A stretch of 64,000 bases of DNA from Pseudoflavonifractor sp050943825 (GCF_050943825.1 NZ_JBMNPX010000002.1:1-64000), one strand, 5' to 3'. Shown: positions 41,120-50,081, counted from the stretch's first letter. Numbers and translations: made by a program. Notes: generated from the sequence alone by a model not told the origin.

Positions 41120-42478
41120 TTACAGTACCCGGCCCAGGTAGCGCCCGGCGCAGGCGTTGGCGGCGGCGGCCTCCTCGGCCTCGTCCACAGTGACCAGCTG
41201 GCCGTTCTGTACCACGGCCCTGCCGTTGACAACCGTGTAGTCCACCGGACCCTTGAGGCCGACTGTGGCCAGCATGGATCTGGGGTCCAACTGGGCGGCC
41301 ACCAGCTCAATCCGGTCCAGGTTCACCAGGAACAGGTCGGCGGCCATGCCGGTGGCCAGACAGCCGATGTCGTCCCGGCCCAGCAGGGCGGCGGAGCCCC
41401 GGGTGGCCAGCTTGAGGATGTCGTACCCGGTGGGGGCCTTCTGGCTGTAGGTCAGCCGCTGGAGCAGGTAGGCCACCCGCATCTCCTCCAGCAGATTGGA
41501 ACCGTCGTTGGAGGCGGAGCCGTCCACCGCCAGACCCGCCGGCACACCCATGTCCAGCATCTCGTGGAGGCGGCAGACGCCGGAGGCGAGTTTCATGTTG
41601 GAGATGGGGCAGTGGGCCACGCCGGTGCCCGTCTCGGCCAGGAGACGGAGCTCATCGTCGTTGAAGTGGATGCCATGGGCGTACCACACATCGTTGCCCA
41701 GCCAGCCCAGGGACTCCATGTAGGCCAGGGGGCGCATGCCGAACTTCTCCAGGGTAAACTTCTCCTCGTCCTTGGTTTCGGCCAGGTGGGTGTGGAGCCG
41801 CACACCCAGGCTGCGGGCCAGCCTGGCGCTCTCCCGGAGCAGGTCGCCGGTCACGGAGAAGGGGGAGCAGGGGGCCAGAGCCACCCGGTGCATGGAATAG
41901 CGGCTGTTGTCGTGCCACACCTTCACCAGCCGCTCCGAGTCGGCCAGAATGGCGTCGATGGACTGGACCACGCTGTCGGGCGGCAGGCCGCCGTCCTTCT
42001 TGGACAGGTCCATGGAGCCCCGGGAGGCGTGGAACCGCATGCCCAGGGTGTCCGCCGCCCGGAACTGGGCAGCAATCAGATCCCCGGCCCTGTCGGGGAA
42101 CACATAGTGGTGGTCAAAGCAGGTGGTGCACCCGTTTTTGAGCAGCTCCCCCATGCCGGTGAGGGAGGAGTGGTACACCACGTCCTCGTCCAGGTTCTTC
42201 CACACCTCGTACAGGGTGACCAGCCAGGGAAACAGCTCCATCCGCTGGACCTCGGGCAGGTTGCGGGAGAAAATCTGGTACAGGTGGTGGTGGGTGTTGA
42301 TAAGGCCGGGATAGACCGCCATGCGGGAGGCGTCTATGGTGGCCTCGGCATGGCACAGCTTGGGTCCGATGTACTCTACCACGCCGTCCCGGATGAAGAG
42401 GTTGACATTCTCGTGGAGGGTGTCGTAGTCATCGCAGGAGACGATATAGCGCGCGTTGCGGATGAGCAGGGTGGACAT
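41120..42478 (-). CDS. 8-oxoguanine deaminase-like amidohydrolase
   Basis: The 452-aa protein starts at ATG 42478. Zinc ligands of the amidohydrolase fold are visible: PGLINTHHHLYQ, LHTHLAETKDEEK, AHGIHFNDDE and the Asp in AVDGSASNDGSN. The segment YQIFSRNLPEVQRMELFPWL matches the 8-oxoguanine deaminase / hydroxyatrazine-hydrolase-like group. The likely reaction converts 8-oxoguanine to urate and ammonia, salvaging oxidised purines. Guanine deaminase or another purine-like substrate is possible. Confidence 0.82.
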   Translation of the reverse strand: MSTLLIRNARYIVSCDDYDTLHENVNLFIRDGVVEYIGPKLCHAEATIDASRMAVYPGLINTHHHLYQIFSRNLPEVQRMELFPWLVTLYEVWKNLDEDVVYHSSLTGMGELLKNGCTTCFDHHYVFPDRAGDLIAAQFRAADTLGMRFHASRGSMDLSKKDGGLPPDSVVQSIDAILADSERLVKVWHDNSRYSMHRVALAPCSPFSVTGDLLRESARLARSLGVRLHTHLAETKDEEKFTLEKFGMRPLAYMESLGWLGNDVWYAHGIHFNDDELRLLAETGTGVAHCPISNMKLASGVCRLHEMLDMGVPAGLAVDGSASNDGSNLLEEMRVAYLLQRLTYSQKAPTGYDILKLATRGSAALLGRDDIGCLATGMAADLFLVNLDRIELVAAQLDPRSMLATVGLKGPVDYTVVNGRAVVQNGQLVTVDEAEEAAAANACAGRYLGRVL

Positions 42479-42573
42479 GGAGCGGCGCCCCCTTTTTTGA
42501 GAATAGAATGGGGAAAATCCCCTTGAATTCATCATACCATGGGGCGTGTCGGAAGGCAAGCCGCAGGGGGCGG

Positions 42574-43350
42574 TCAGGCGAGAATCTGGAGCAGCAGATC
42601 GGAGGTGTCCGGGTAGGAGAGGACGGCGTAGCCGATGTCCAGGCTGCGGGCAAGCTGGAGCTTTTTGCGGATGCTCCCCGCGTCGTCAAAGAGGACGAAG
42701 TGTGCGCCGGTCTTGGGGGACATGTAGGTGAAGTAGTGGGCGCACAGCTCGTTGGAGAAGAACACCGACGGACTCAGCTCCTCAATTTTTTTCTCCAGTT
42801 CCTCCCTGGTCATGGGCACGCCCTGGCCGGTGGGGGAGGGGAGAAAGAAGTCCTGCCGCACCAGCTCCACGTCCAGGGCTACCCGGCCCGGGCCGTACTC
42901 CGCCGCCGCCTCGGTCAGCCGCTGGCGGAGGGAGCCACCCGACAGAGCGGTGGGGATGAGCACCCGGGCCGTGTCAGAGAACCGGGCGTAGGCCTCGGGG
43001 ACGTACAGCGGCCAGCCCCGCTTGTGCATCAGCTCCCCCAGCTGGGAGACAATCTGCCCCAGTACCGTGAGGGGCCGGGAACGGAAGGAGCAGATGACCC
43101 CGTCAAAGCCCCGGGCGGAGCACTCCCGCATGACCTCGTGGCAGAAGGGCAGGGCCTGGCCCAGGCCGTCAAAGCCCGCATCGTCAATGACCATCAGCCC
43201 GCCCCGGACCGCCACCGGCATATTGGCGCGGAAGAGATGGGGGCCGCCGCCTACCCGGTAGGCTGTGTGTGCCAGAGGCAGCCCCAGCCGGGAAGCGGCA
43301 CGGCTGTCAGCGGGCGGAACGGTGAGAATCAGTTGGGTTTTGGAACGCAT
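42574..43350 (-). CDS. Uncharacterised TIM-barrel-like protein
   Basis: The product from ATG 43350 has 258 aa; an ATG at 43374 would add 8 residues but lacks a ribosome site. I do not recognise the family with certainty. The alternation of strands and helices, FDGVICSFRSRP, RVALDVELVRQDFF and a final SIRKKLQLARSLDIGYAVLS resemble the glycoside hydrolase 18-like barrels of spore proteins, but no DxxDxDxE motif is visible. It lacks a signal peptide. It shares no operon with its neighbours. Confidence 0.6.
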   Translation of the reverse strand: MRSKTQLILTVPPADSRAASRLGLPLAHTAYRVGGGPHLFRANMPVAVRGGLMVIDDAGFDGLGQALPFCHEVMRECSARGFDGVICSFRSRPLTVLGQIVSQLGELMHKRGWPLYVPEAYARFSDTARVLIPTALSGGSLRQRLTEAAAEYGPGRVALDVELVRQDFFLPSPTGQGVPMTREELEKKIEELSPSVFFSNELCAHYFTYMSPKTGAHFVLFDDAGSIRKKLQLARSLDIGYAVLSYPDTSDLLLQILA

Positions 43351-43519
43351 AATGGATGGTACCCCCTTGTCCATGTTTTGCCGAAATGTTATAATGCAGT
43401 CTATGCGGACATCCTAAGGCTCAGAAGCAGAACTTTATGCGCCGAGCGTGCGCCGCGAAAACAGGCAGAGTTCTGCGGTGCATTATGCTTTTGCATAGCA
43501 AATAAACGAGGTGAACGGT

Positions 43520-44032
43520 TTGCCTTTTTCCCTGATACCCGACCGGGTGTATCAAAGCATTTACGACATCGAACCCGCCGCCCTGAGGCAGGCGGGTATC
43601 ACCCTTCTCCTGGCGGATCTGGATAACACCCTGGCCAAGTACGGCCAGCCGGAGCCGGATCAGGCACTGCGGGACTGGAAGACAGCGCTGGAGGCGGCGG
43701 GGGTGGAGCTCTACCTCCTGTCCAACAGCCGCAAGCCCACCCGGGCCAGCCATTTTGCCCAGGCCCTTGACATCCCCTATCAGGGCCATTCGGGCAAGCC
43801 GGGCACGGCGGGGTACTTCAGAGCCATGGAGCGCATGGGCCGGAAGCCGGATCAGACCGCCATGGTGGGAGACCAGATTTTTACCGATATCCTGGGGGCC
43901 CGGCGTTCCGGGGTGAAGGCCCTGATGGTGGAGCCCATTGAGCTGGCGGGCAACCCGGGGCGCTACCTCCGCTACGCGGTGGAGGAGCCCTTCCGTGCCC
44001 TGGGAAGACGAAACAACAGGAGAGCATTATGA
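43520..44032 (+). CDS. yqeG: YqeG-family HAD phosphatase
   Basis: The TTG at 43520 is 6 nt from GAGGTG; an in-frame GTG at 43511 lies within that site. The 170-aa product has HAD motifs DLDNTLAKYG (nucleophile Asp), LLSNSRKPTRA, a Lys in GKPGTAG and GDQIFTDILGA. It is the HAD-IIIA group typified by B. subtilis YqeG, a phosphatase of uncertain substrate. It overlaps the following TIM-barrel gene by 4 nt. Confidence 0.88.
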   Translation: MPFSLIPDRVYQSIYDIEPAALRQAGITLLLADLDNTLAKYGQPEPDQALRDWKTALEAAGVELYLLSNSRKPTRASHFAQALDIPYQGHSGKPGTAGYFRAMERMGRKPDQTAMVGDQIFTDILGARRSGVKALMVEPIELAGNPGRYLRYAVEEPFRALGRRNNRRAL

Positions 44033-44877
44033 GCGCAAAATTCGGACCCGCGGGAAACGCGGAATCATTCCCTTATAAATCCTCGGTGGACGCCCCACGC
44101 TGGCTCAGCACTCTGGGGTTGGACGCCTATGAGTACCAGTGCGGCAAGGGAGTCAACGTGGGGGAGGAGACGGCCCGGAAGCTGGGCGCCGCCGCCGCGG
44201 CAAACAGCGTAGCGCTGTCCCTCCACGCGCCCTACTTCATCAACCTGGCCAACCCCGACCCGGAGAGTCTGAAAAAGACCACGGGCTATATCATTGCTGC
44301 CTGCCGTGCGGCGGATTGGATGGGGGCCACCCGGGTGGTCATCCACTCCGGGGCGCTGATGAAGCGCACCCGCCGGGAGGCCCAGGACATCGCCCTGAAC
44401 TCCCTCAAGGAAATTGTCTCCGCCGTGGACGGCGAGGGCTTTGGCCATATCACCCTCTGCCCTGAGACCATGGGCAAGATCAACCAGCTGGGGGACCTGG
44501 ACGAGGTGCTGGAGCTGTGCACGCTGGATGAGCGGCTCACGCCTTGCATCGACTTCGGCCACCTGTACGCCCGCACCCTGGGGGAGCTGGAGGGCCATGA
44601 GGCCTGTGTCCGCATGCTGGACCGGGTGGTTGAGGTGCTGGGCGAGGAGCGGGCGTCCCACTTCCACAGCCACTTCTCCAAGATTCAGTTCACCCCCAAT
44701 GGCGGAGAGAAGATGCACCTGACCTTTGACCAGGACGAGTTCGGCCCCGACCCGGCGCCCCTGATGGCCGAGATTGCACGCCGGGGCTGGAATCCCACCT
44801 TTATCTGCGAATCGGCCGGAACACAGGCCGAGGACGCGGTGACCATGAAAAAGCTGTATCAGGCGGCGCAGGGCTGA
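44029..44877 (+). CDS. Endonuclease IV-like TIM-barrel protein
   Basis: The 282-aa product carries the metal-ligand pattern of AP endonuclease family 2: LSLHAPYFINLANP, VIHSGA, CPETMGK, CIDFGHLYA, HFHSHFSKI and ICES. True Nfo proteins cut DNA at abasic sites; this branch lacks the typical HPGSH loop (HSGAL instead), so it may be a paralogue with another substrate. The 3' end of the gene (44842-44869) is duplicated 207 bp downstream. Co-transcribed with yqeG. Confidence 0.82.
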   Translation: MSAKFGPAGNAESFPYKSSVDAPRWLSTLGLDAYEYQCGKGVNVGEETARKLGAAAAANSVALSLHAPYFINLANPDPESLKKTTGYIIAACRAADWMGATRVVIHSGALMKRTRREAQDIALNSLKEIVSAVDGEGFGHITLCPETMGKINQLGDLDEVLELCTLDERLTPCIDFGHLYARTLGELEGHEACVRMLDRVVEVLGEERASHFHSHFSKIQFTPNGGEKMHLTFDQDEFGPDPAPLMAEIARRGWNPTFICESAGTQAEDAVTMKKLYQAAQG

Positions 44878-45076
44878 CTGCCCTGTGTACTTTCACAGGG
44901 GCCCCGCACAGCGGGGCGGCGCTTTTGCGCCGTACAAGCGTTTTTTCGGAGAAAAAACCTTGATGCCGGGCGGATTTATTCCGCCCAGGCAGATGAAAAT
45001 GGAATGGGGTCCCCGGCGGACCGTGGTCCGCTGGGGCGAAACGCCATAACCATGAAAAAGCTGTATCAGGCGGCGC
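44842..45076 (+). repeat. 28-bp direct repeats flanking a hairpin-rich insert
   Basis: The same 28 bases (beginning ACCATGAAAAAGCTGTATCA) occupy 44842-44869, inside the end of the endonuclease-IV-like gene, and 45049-45076. Between them are 179 bp with four hairpins, including the dispersed repeat at 44898-44942, GGGCGGA...TCCGCCC (44978-44996) and a CCCCGGCGGACC/GGTCCGCTGGGG stem (about 45011-45036). It looks like a sequence inserted with duplication of its flank, which left the gene intact. Confidence 0.8.
44898..44942 (+). repeat. Dispersed two-hairpin repeat, copy 1
   Basis: 45 bases beginning GGGGCCCCGCACAGCGGGGC; contains stems CCCCGC/GCGGGG and CGGCGC-TTTT-GCGCCG, then GTACAAGCGTT. 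It differs from the inverted copy at 52905-52949 at only three positions, two of which keep the first stem paired (G-C to A-T). Confidence 0.85.
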
Positions 45077-45149
45077 TGTAACGCCGCCATACGGACGGCT
45101 CCTCCATGAGGATTCAGCCGCCAACTTATAGAGAAGGAAGTAGATTGTG

Positions 45150-46214
45150 ATGAACCATCTGAAACAGATCGGGGCCAAGCTGCCCGAATATGGAATCGAC
45201 GCCATGCTGCTCTCCAGCGCCCCGGGCGAGTACTACGGCATCGGCTTCCACGGCGAGGGCTATGTGGTGGTGACCGCCGGCGAGTGCCGCTATTTCACCG
45301 ACTCCCGCTACATTGAGGCGGCGGAGAAGACCGTCACCGGCGCGGTGATCACCATGACCAACCGGGAGCGGAACTATCCCGCCCTCCTCCAGCAGGCCAT
45401 CGACGAGCTGGGCATCCACAAGCTGGGCTTTGAGGACGGCTATATGACCGTGGCCCAGTACCGGTACCTGGACAACGCCCTCCAGGTGGAGCTGGTGCCC
45501 GCCCAGGGCCTGGTCAACGGCCTGCGGGCTGCCAAGGACCAGGAGGAGATCGACGCCATGGTGCAGGCCCAGCGGATTGCCGAGCGGGCCTTTGACGAGA
45601 TTCTCAAGTTCATCAAGCCCGGCGTCACGGAGAAGGAGATTGCCGCCAAGCTGGAGTACGACATGCTCCGCTTCGGCGCCCAGAAGATGTCCTTTGACCC
45701 CATCGTGGTGTCCGGCCCCAACGGCAGCCTGCCCCACGGCGTGCCCAGCGACAAGAAGGTGGAGAACGGTGAGTTCATCACCATGGACTTCGGCTGCATC
45801 TACAACGGCTACTGCTCCGACATGACCCGTACCGTGGCCCTGGGCGAGCCCACTGAGGAGATGCGGAAGGTGTACAACGTGGTGCTCCAGGCCCAGCTGG
45901 CCGGTCTGGCCGCCTCCAAGGCGGGGGTCCCCGGCAAGAGCATCGATGCCGCAGCCCGCAAGGTCATCGAGGACGCCGGCTACGGCGCCTACTTCGGCCA
46001 CGGCTACGGCCACAGCGTGGGCATTGAGATCCATGAGTCCCCCAACGCCAACACCCGGGACGAGTCCCTCATGCCTGTGGGCGCTGCCGTGTCCGCAGAG
46101 CCCGGCATCTACCTCCCCGGCCGTTTCGGCGTGCGCATCGAGGACGTGGCCATTATGACCGAGGACGGCTGCATCAATATCACCAAAGCCCCCAAGGATC
46201 TCATCGTACTCTGA
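45150..46214 (+). CDS. Xaa-Pro aminopeptidase family protein (M24)
   Basis: The 354-aa product starts at ATG 45150 (GAAGGAAG upstream). It has an N-terminal creatinase-like domain (to about 125) and a pita-bread M24 catalytic domain whose dimetal ligands are visible: MDFGCIYNGYCSDMTRT (Asp pair), GHGYGHSVGIEIHESP (His), and SAEPGIYLPG and GVRIEDVAI (Glu). It removes N-terminal residues before proline from peptides. Immediately upstream of efp, as in many Firmicutes. Confidence 0.92.
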   Translation: MNHLKQIGAKLPEYGIDAMLLSSAPGEYYGIGFHGEGYVVVTAGECRYFTDSRYIEAAEKTVTGAVITMTNRERNYPALLQQAIDELGIHKLGFEDGYMTVAQYRYLDNALQVELVPAQGLVNGLRAAKDQEEIDAMVQAQRIAERAFDEILKFIKPGVTEKEIAAKLEYDMLRFGAQKMSFDPIVVSGPNGSLPHGVPSDKKVENGEFITMDFGCIYNGYCSDMTRTVALGEPTEEMRKVYNVVLQAQLAGLAASKAGVPGKSIDAAARKVIEDAGYGAYFGHGYGHSVGIEIHESPNANTRDESLMPVGAAVSAEPGIYLPGRFGVRIEDVAIMTEDGCINITKAPKDLIVL

Positions 46215-46228
46215 GCAGTTTCCTTAAA

Positions 46229-46283
46229 ATTCTGCCCGCGAAGGGGAAAAGCTCTTGCAAAAGCGGGCAGAATACGGTAAAAT
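46229..46283 (+). promoter_or_regulatory. 11-bp inverted repeat overlapping the efp promoter
   Basis: ATTCTGCCCGC (46229-46239) pairs with GCGGGCAGAAT (46263-46273). The second arm lies in the spacer of a promoter TTGCAA (46255-46260), 17 bp, TAAAAT (46278-46283). The hairpin, lacking a T run, may end the peptidase transcript, and also make promoter firing sensitive to structure. Confidence 0.6.
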
Positions 46284-46337
46284 GACTTGATAATATGTGA
46301 ACCCCCACAAGATACCAATTTTTGGAGGACGATACCC

Positions 46338-46901
46338 ATGATTAGTGCAAGCGATTTTCGTAACGGCATGACCTTTGAGATGGACGGCCAGGTTATGCAG
46401 GTGGTCGAGTTCCAGCACGTGAAGCCCGGCAAGGGCGCGGCCTTTGTCCGCACCAAGATGAAGAACGTCATCACCGGCGGCGTGACCGAGACCTCCTTCA
46501 ACCCCACCGCCAAGTTCGAGGAGGCCTTCGTGGAGCGCAAGGACATGGAGTACAGCTACAACGACGGCGATCTCTACTACTTCATGGACCCCGAGACCTA
46601 TGATCTGGTGCCCATCGACGGCCACGTACTGGGCGACAACTTCCGCTTCGTGAAGGAGAACATGTCCTGCAAGATCAACTCCTACAAGGGCAAGATCTTC
46701 TCCGTGGAGCCCCCCACGTTCGTGGAGCTGGAGGTCACCGAGACCGATCCCGGCTTCCGCGGCGACACCGCCACCAACGTGACCAAGCCCGCCACCCTGG
46801 AGACCGGCACGGAGATCAAGGTGCCCCTGTTCATCAACCCCGGCGACCGCATCAAGATCGACACCCGCACCGGCGAGTACCTGGAGCGCTGCAAGGCCTG
46901 A
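46338..46901 (+). CDS. efp: Translation elongation factor P
   Basis: The 187-aa protein has the three beta-barrel domains of EF-P and starts at ATG 46338 (GGAGG, 9 nt upstream). The tip loop is FQHVKPGKGAAFVR, with the Lys that is modified in many bacteria; the C-terminus is GTEIKVPLFINPGDRIKIDT. EF-P rescues ribosomes stalled at polyproline. It follows the Xaa-Pro peptidase gene. Confidence 0.96.
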   Translation: MISASDFRNGMTFEMDGQVMQVVEFQHVKPGKGAAFVRTKMKNVITGGVTETSFNPTAKFEEAFVERKDMEYSYNDGDLYYFMDPETYDLVPIDGHVLGDNFRFVKENMSCKINSYKGKIFSVEPPTFVELEVTETDPGFRGDTATNVTKPATLETGTEIKVPLFINPGDRIKIDTRTGEYLERCKA

Positions 46902-46994
46902 GCAATACCTGGCGGCACAGTGCCGCACGGGTGAGCCATGAGAACGATCCACTTTCGAACGGTCCCAAGAGGATGAGTGTGAAAGGAGATTAAC

Positions 46995-47465
46995 ATGACG
47001 ATTTCTGAGAAGGTCGCGTACCTGAAGGGCCTGGCTGAGGGCATGAAGCTGGACACCGAGGAGTCCAAGGAGGGCAAGCTCATCAGCGTGATGATCGGCA
47101 TCTTGGAAGAGGTCGGCCTGTCCATCGAGGACATGGAGGACAACATGGAGGCCATGGGCGAGGAGATCGACGCCATTTCCGACGATCTCTCCGACGTGGA
47201 GAAGGTTGTCTACGACGAGGACGACGAGGATGAGGACGACGATGAGGACGAGTGCGACTGCTGCGGCGACGACGACTTCTTCGAGGTCGAGTGCCCCAAC
47301 TGCGGCGACTCCCTGGTCATCGACGAGGCCGTGCTGGAGGCCGGCACCGTGGAGTGCCCCAACTGCAAGGGCAAGTTTGTCATCGACGTGGGCGACTGCG
47401 AGGATGATGACTGCGGCTGCGGCTGTGGCTGCGACCACGATCACGACCACGGCGACGAGGAGTAA
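46995..47465 (+). CDS. CD1247 N-terminal domain protein with zinc ribbon
   Basis: The 156-aa product begins MTISEKVAYLKGLAEGMKLD, typical of the CD1247 N-terminal domain of Clostridia, followed by a very acidic stretch (about residues 70-88, almost all Asp/Glu), a zinc ribbon (CDCCGDDDFFEVECPNC, CPNCKGKF) and a Cys/Asp/His-rich tail (CGCGCGCDHDHDHGDEE). Function unknown; the Asp run and metal-rich tail suggest metal binding. Follows efp after 93 bp. Confidence 0.82.
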   Translation: MTISEKVAYLKGLAEGMKLDTEESKEGKLISVMIGILEEVGLSIEDMEDNMEAMGEEIDAISDDLSDVEKVVYDEDDEDEDDDEDECDCCGDDDFFEVECPNCGDSLVIDEAVLEAGTVECPNCKGKFVIDVGDCEDDDCGCGCGCDHDHDHGDEE

Positions 47466-47477
47466 AATCCAACAACA

Positions 47478-47510
47478 AAAGCCCGGAGCAAAATGCTCCG
47501 GGCTTTTTTG
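47478..47510 (+). terminator. Terminator of the efp/CD1247 transcript
   Basis: GCCCGGAGCA-AAA-TGCTCCGGGC followed by six T. Confidence 0.9.
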
Positions 47511-47524
47511 CGTGCTCTAAAAAA

Positions 47525-47553
47525 AGCGGGACCTACACAAAGCAGGTCCCGCT
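47525..47553 (-). terminator. Terminator of the polysaccharide deacetylase gene
   Basis: AGCGGGACCT / AGGTCCCGCT stem with a 9-nt loop, followed on the minus strand by TTTTTTT. Confidence 0.88.
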
Positions 47554-47558
47554 GTGTG

Positions 47559-48839
47559 TTACTTGCTGAAATCGTAGCCACGGTCGGGGCGGACGGACAG
47601 GTCGATGATCTCCTGAGCGTCGTAGAACTGGAGGTAGCGGCTGCGGGCCCAGCGGAGGGTGGTTCCGTCGGGATGGAGCCGGTCGCAGATGACGGCGGAG
47701 ATGTCATCCTTGATATAGGAGAAGGAGTTGGTGCCCACGCTGGCGAAGATGCGGAATCCCTGGCTCTGGAGGTACTGGAACTTGGGGCCGGTCTTGTGCC
47801 AGTCGTTGCCGTCGGGGCGGGCGCCGTGGGGGTAGAAGAGGATGTTGGTGGGGCCAACCAGGCTGCCAACCTCCTCAGCCCAGCGCTCAGTGTCAATCTG
47901 GATCTTCTCCAGGGACCAGGTGTCCAGATTACAGTGGCCCCAGGTGTGAGAGCCGAAGGTCCAGCCGGTCTCCTTCAGACGCTCGATGATGGGCTTGACC
48001 GCTTCAATCTCAGCGGCGCGCTTGGCGTCAAAGGCGGGGCGGGCGGGGTCGTCGGCGGCGATATACCGGTCGTTCTGAGTGCGGTAGCCGAAGATACCCT
48101 CATAGCCAGTGAGGGAGTAGATGGCTTTGGCGCCGTTGAGGGAGAAGTCGGGGTGCTCCAGGACGAAGTTGTCCAGAATGGGAGTGGCGTCCAGGTCCTG
48201 GGTAAGGGAGACCTCACCGGTGAAGGGGTCCCGGGTCTCGGCCCAGATCTGGCCGTCGTCTCCCAGCACCAGCTTGGAGGTGAAGCCCTCCTCCAGCATG
48301 TACTGGTAGTAATTCACGTCGTCAAAGGAGATGATGAGGGGCTTCTTGCCCTCGGGGAGCATGAGGGTGTTGCGCTGCATCCGGGTCACGCCGTTTTCGT
48401 CGGTGACCTCGCTCCACACATCCCCCATGTTCACCAGGATATAGCCCTTGTCATAGACGTTCTGAATGATCTTCTTGAACTCGTCCACCGTTACCATCCA
48501 GTCGTCCAGGCCTTTCTGACGCTTCTCAGAGATGGCGCTGGAGAAGGTGTACTCCGGATAGGCGATGACGGGGTGGAAGAACAGGTGCTCCACCGGCTGG
48601 TTGGGACCCCAGGCCTGGGTGAGCTGGTCCTCGCTCCAGTAGTTGCGCACCGCGTCGTAGGGGTCCACGGGCTCGGGAGTGGGTGTGGGCGTGGGGGTAG
48701 CGGAAGGCTGGGTCTCACTCTGAGAGGGCTGGGGCGCCTGGGACTGTCCGCCGTCGCCGGTGGATTTACAGGCAGCCAGGGGCAGCATCAGGGCCAGAGC
48801 CAGCCCCAACGCGAGAAAGCGGTTGATTTTTGTTCTCAT
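47559..48839 (-). CDS. Lipoprotein with NodB-type polysaccharide deacetylase domain
   Basis: The 426-aa product starts at ATG 48839 (GGAGG, 10 nt upstream). It has a lipoprotein signal (LPLAAC, Cys about residue 24), a Pro/Ser/Thr linker and a carbohydrate esterase 4 domain: ISFDDVNYY (acid and metal Asp), SHTWGHCN (metal His pair), and ILFYPHGA. Such enzymes remove N-acetyl groups from peptidoglycan or exopolysaccharide at the cell surface. The domain carries an inserted region, making it longer than typical. Confidence 0.87.
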   Translation of the reverse strand: MRTKINRFLALGLALALMLPLAACKSTGDGGQSQAPQPSQSETQPSATPTPTPTPEPVDPYDAVRNYWSEDQLTQAWGPNQPVEHLFFHPVIAYPEYTFSSAISEKRQKGLDDWMVTVDEFKKIIQNVYDKGYILVNMGDVWSEVTDENGVTRMQRNTLMLPEGKKPLIISFDDVNYYQYMLEEGFTSKLVLGDDGQIWAETRDPFTGEVSLTQDLDATPILDNFVLEHPDFSLNGAKAIYSLTGYEGIFGYRTQNDRYIAADDPARPAFDAKRAAEIEAVKPIIERLKETGWTFGSHTWGHCNLDTWSLEKIQIDTERWAEEVGSLVGPTNILFYPHGARPDGNDWHKTGPKFQYLQSQGFRIFASVGTNSFSYIKDDISAVICDRLHPDGTTLRWARSRYLQFYDAQEIIDLSVRPDRGYDFSK

Positions 48840-49075
48840 GGAAAGCGTTCCTCCTGCAAGATAGTTCTCTGTGTGTAGTGCCTTGCCAGTGACTACTATC
48901 ATACGACAAAAAAATCGAAAAGTAGATAACAAAGGGGTTACAATTCCTTAAAATTTTTTCAGGTTTCTGAAGGAGTGCAAAAGATAATGCTTAGACGGAG
49001 AAAGCGCAAAAAAAGTTTTAAGCGGCAGAAAAAAGACGAAATTTTTTGAAACAGGCAGGCGGATGGTTTTTCTAG

Positions 49076-49104
49076 TTGCAAAGCAGGTAACTTTCTGGTA
49101 AAAT
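49076..49104 (+). promoter_or_regulatory. Promoter of the seven-helix membrane protein
   Basis: TTGCAA, 17-bp spacer, TAAAAT, 62 bp before the gene. The AT-rich 48,840-49,075 stretch between the divergent genes has no other feature. Confidence 0.7.
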
Positions 49105-49166
49105 ACAGAGGATTGGTTCCTCGCACCTGCCGGCGGCGCAGGAGAATTTCCATAGGAGATGGATAA

Positions 49167-49970
49167 ATGGATAGCAGAGAAAGACTGGAAAAGCAGCGGC
49201 TGAAGGCAGAGAAGCAGCGCCAGGAGGACATCGCGCTTACCAAAGTTCTCTACTGGATTGTAGGAGCGGTGGTTCTGGAGTTCCTGCTGCTGATGACGCA
49301 GAAATATTATATTGATTTTACGGTGGATGGCTTTGGTATCAGCCTGGCGGTTGGCATTGCCTCTGCGCTGAAGATCATCACCTTCGCGGGCATTATTGCT
49401 GGTGCGGCAGTGCTCTTCCTGGCGGTCAGCCAGTGGAAGAAGGGAAAAAAGGGAATCTTCCTGTGGGCTATCGGCGCGTTCCTGGTTATGCTGGGCGTAT
49501 ACAGTGCCATCGTGTGGCAGTTTAACGCCACCGGTGTGGATTTCCTGATTTTTGCCAACGTAGTGTTTGCGGTGCTTGCCTTTGTATACTATATCTACCA
49601 GACCGAGTTCTTCGCTGTGGCTGCGGCCTGTGCGGCCGGTGTACTGGGCATCTATATCCGCTTCGCGCTGGGTACTGGTATGCGGACCTATGTGATTATG
49701 GCTCTGCTGGTGGTGTTCCTGGCTGCTGTGGCGGCTCTGGCGGCGGCAGCCCAGCGCGGCCAGGGTGTGCTGACTGTGAAGGAGAAGAGCGTCCGGCTCC
49801 TGCCCAAGACTGCCAACTATATCCTCATCTACGTCAGCTGTGCGCTGATGGCGCTGGTCCTGATTGCTTCCCTGATTATCGGTACCAGCGTGGGAGAGAT
49901 GGTCTACTATGCGGTGCCTACGGCGTGGGTGCTGATCATGGCTGTCTACTACACTGTGAAGCTCATGTAA
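49167..49970 (+). CDS. Uncharacterised multi-pass membrane protein
   Basis: The 267-aa product has a charged N-terminal segment (ERLEKQRLKAEKQRQEDIAL, likely helical) and seven predicted membrane helices, the first at about residues 27-46 and the last ending VLIMAVYYTVKLM. The GTG/GCG-rich codon use is host-like. I do not recognise the family. Single-gene unit with its own promoter and terminator. Confidence 0.75.
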   Translation: MDSRERLEKQRLKAEKQRQEDIALTKVLYWIVGAVVLEFLLLMTQKYYIDFTVDGFGISLAVGIASALKIITFAGIIAGAAVLFLAVSQWKKGKKGIFLWAIGAFLVMLGVYSAIVWQFNATGVDFLIFANVVFAVLAFVYYIYQTEFFAVAAACAAGVLGIYIRFALGTGMRTYVIMALLVVFLAAVAALAAAAQRGQGVLTVKEKSVRLLPKTANYILIYVSCALMALVLIASLIIGTSVGEMVYYAVPTAWVLIMAVYYTVKLM

Positions 49971-49971
49971 G

Positions 49972-50005
49972 AAAAGCCCGGCAGCAATGTGCTGCCGGGC
50001 TTTTA
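49972..50005 (+). terminator. Terminator of the membrane protein gene
   Basis: AGCCCGGCAGCA-ATG-TGCTGCCGGGCT followed by TTTAATTTTT, immediately after the stop. Confidence 0.9.
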
Positions 50006-50040
50006 ATTTTTGCAAGTAGAAAAGCGTGGATGGAGAAAGA

Positions 50041-50070
50041 AGCCCCGGCAGCAACCGTGCTGCCGGGGCT
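50041..50070 (-). terminator. Terminator of the Na/Pi symporter gene
   Basis: AGCCCCGGCAGCA pairs perfectly with TGCTGCCGGGGCT; on the minus strand TCTTTCTCC follows. Its stem is nearly the same sequence as the neighbouring terminator at 49972-50005, a second copy facing the other way. Confidence 0.8.
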
Positions 50071-50081
50071 TCTCAGTGTGC

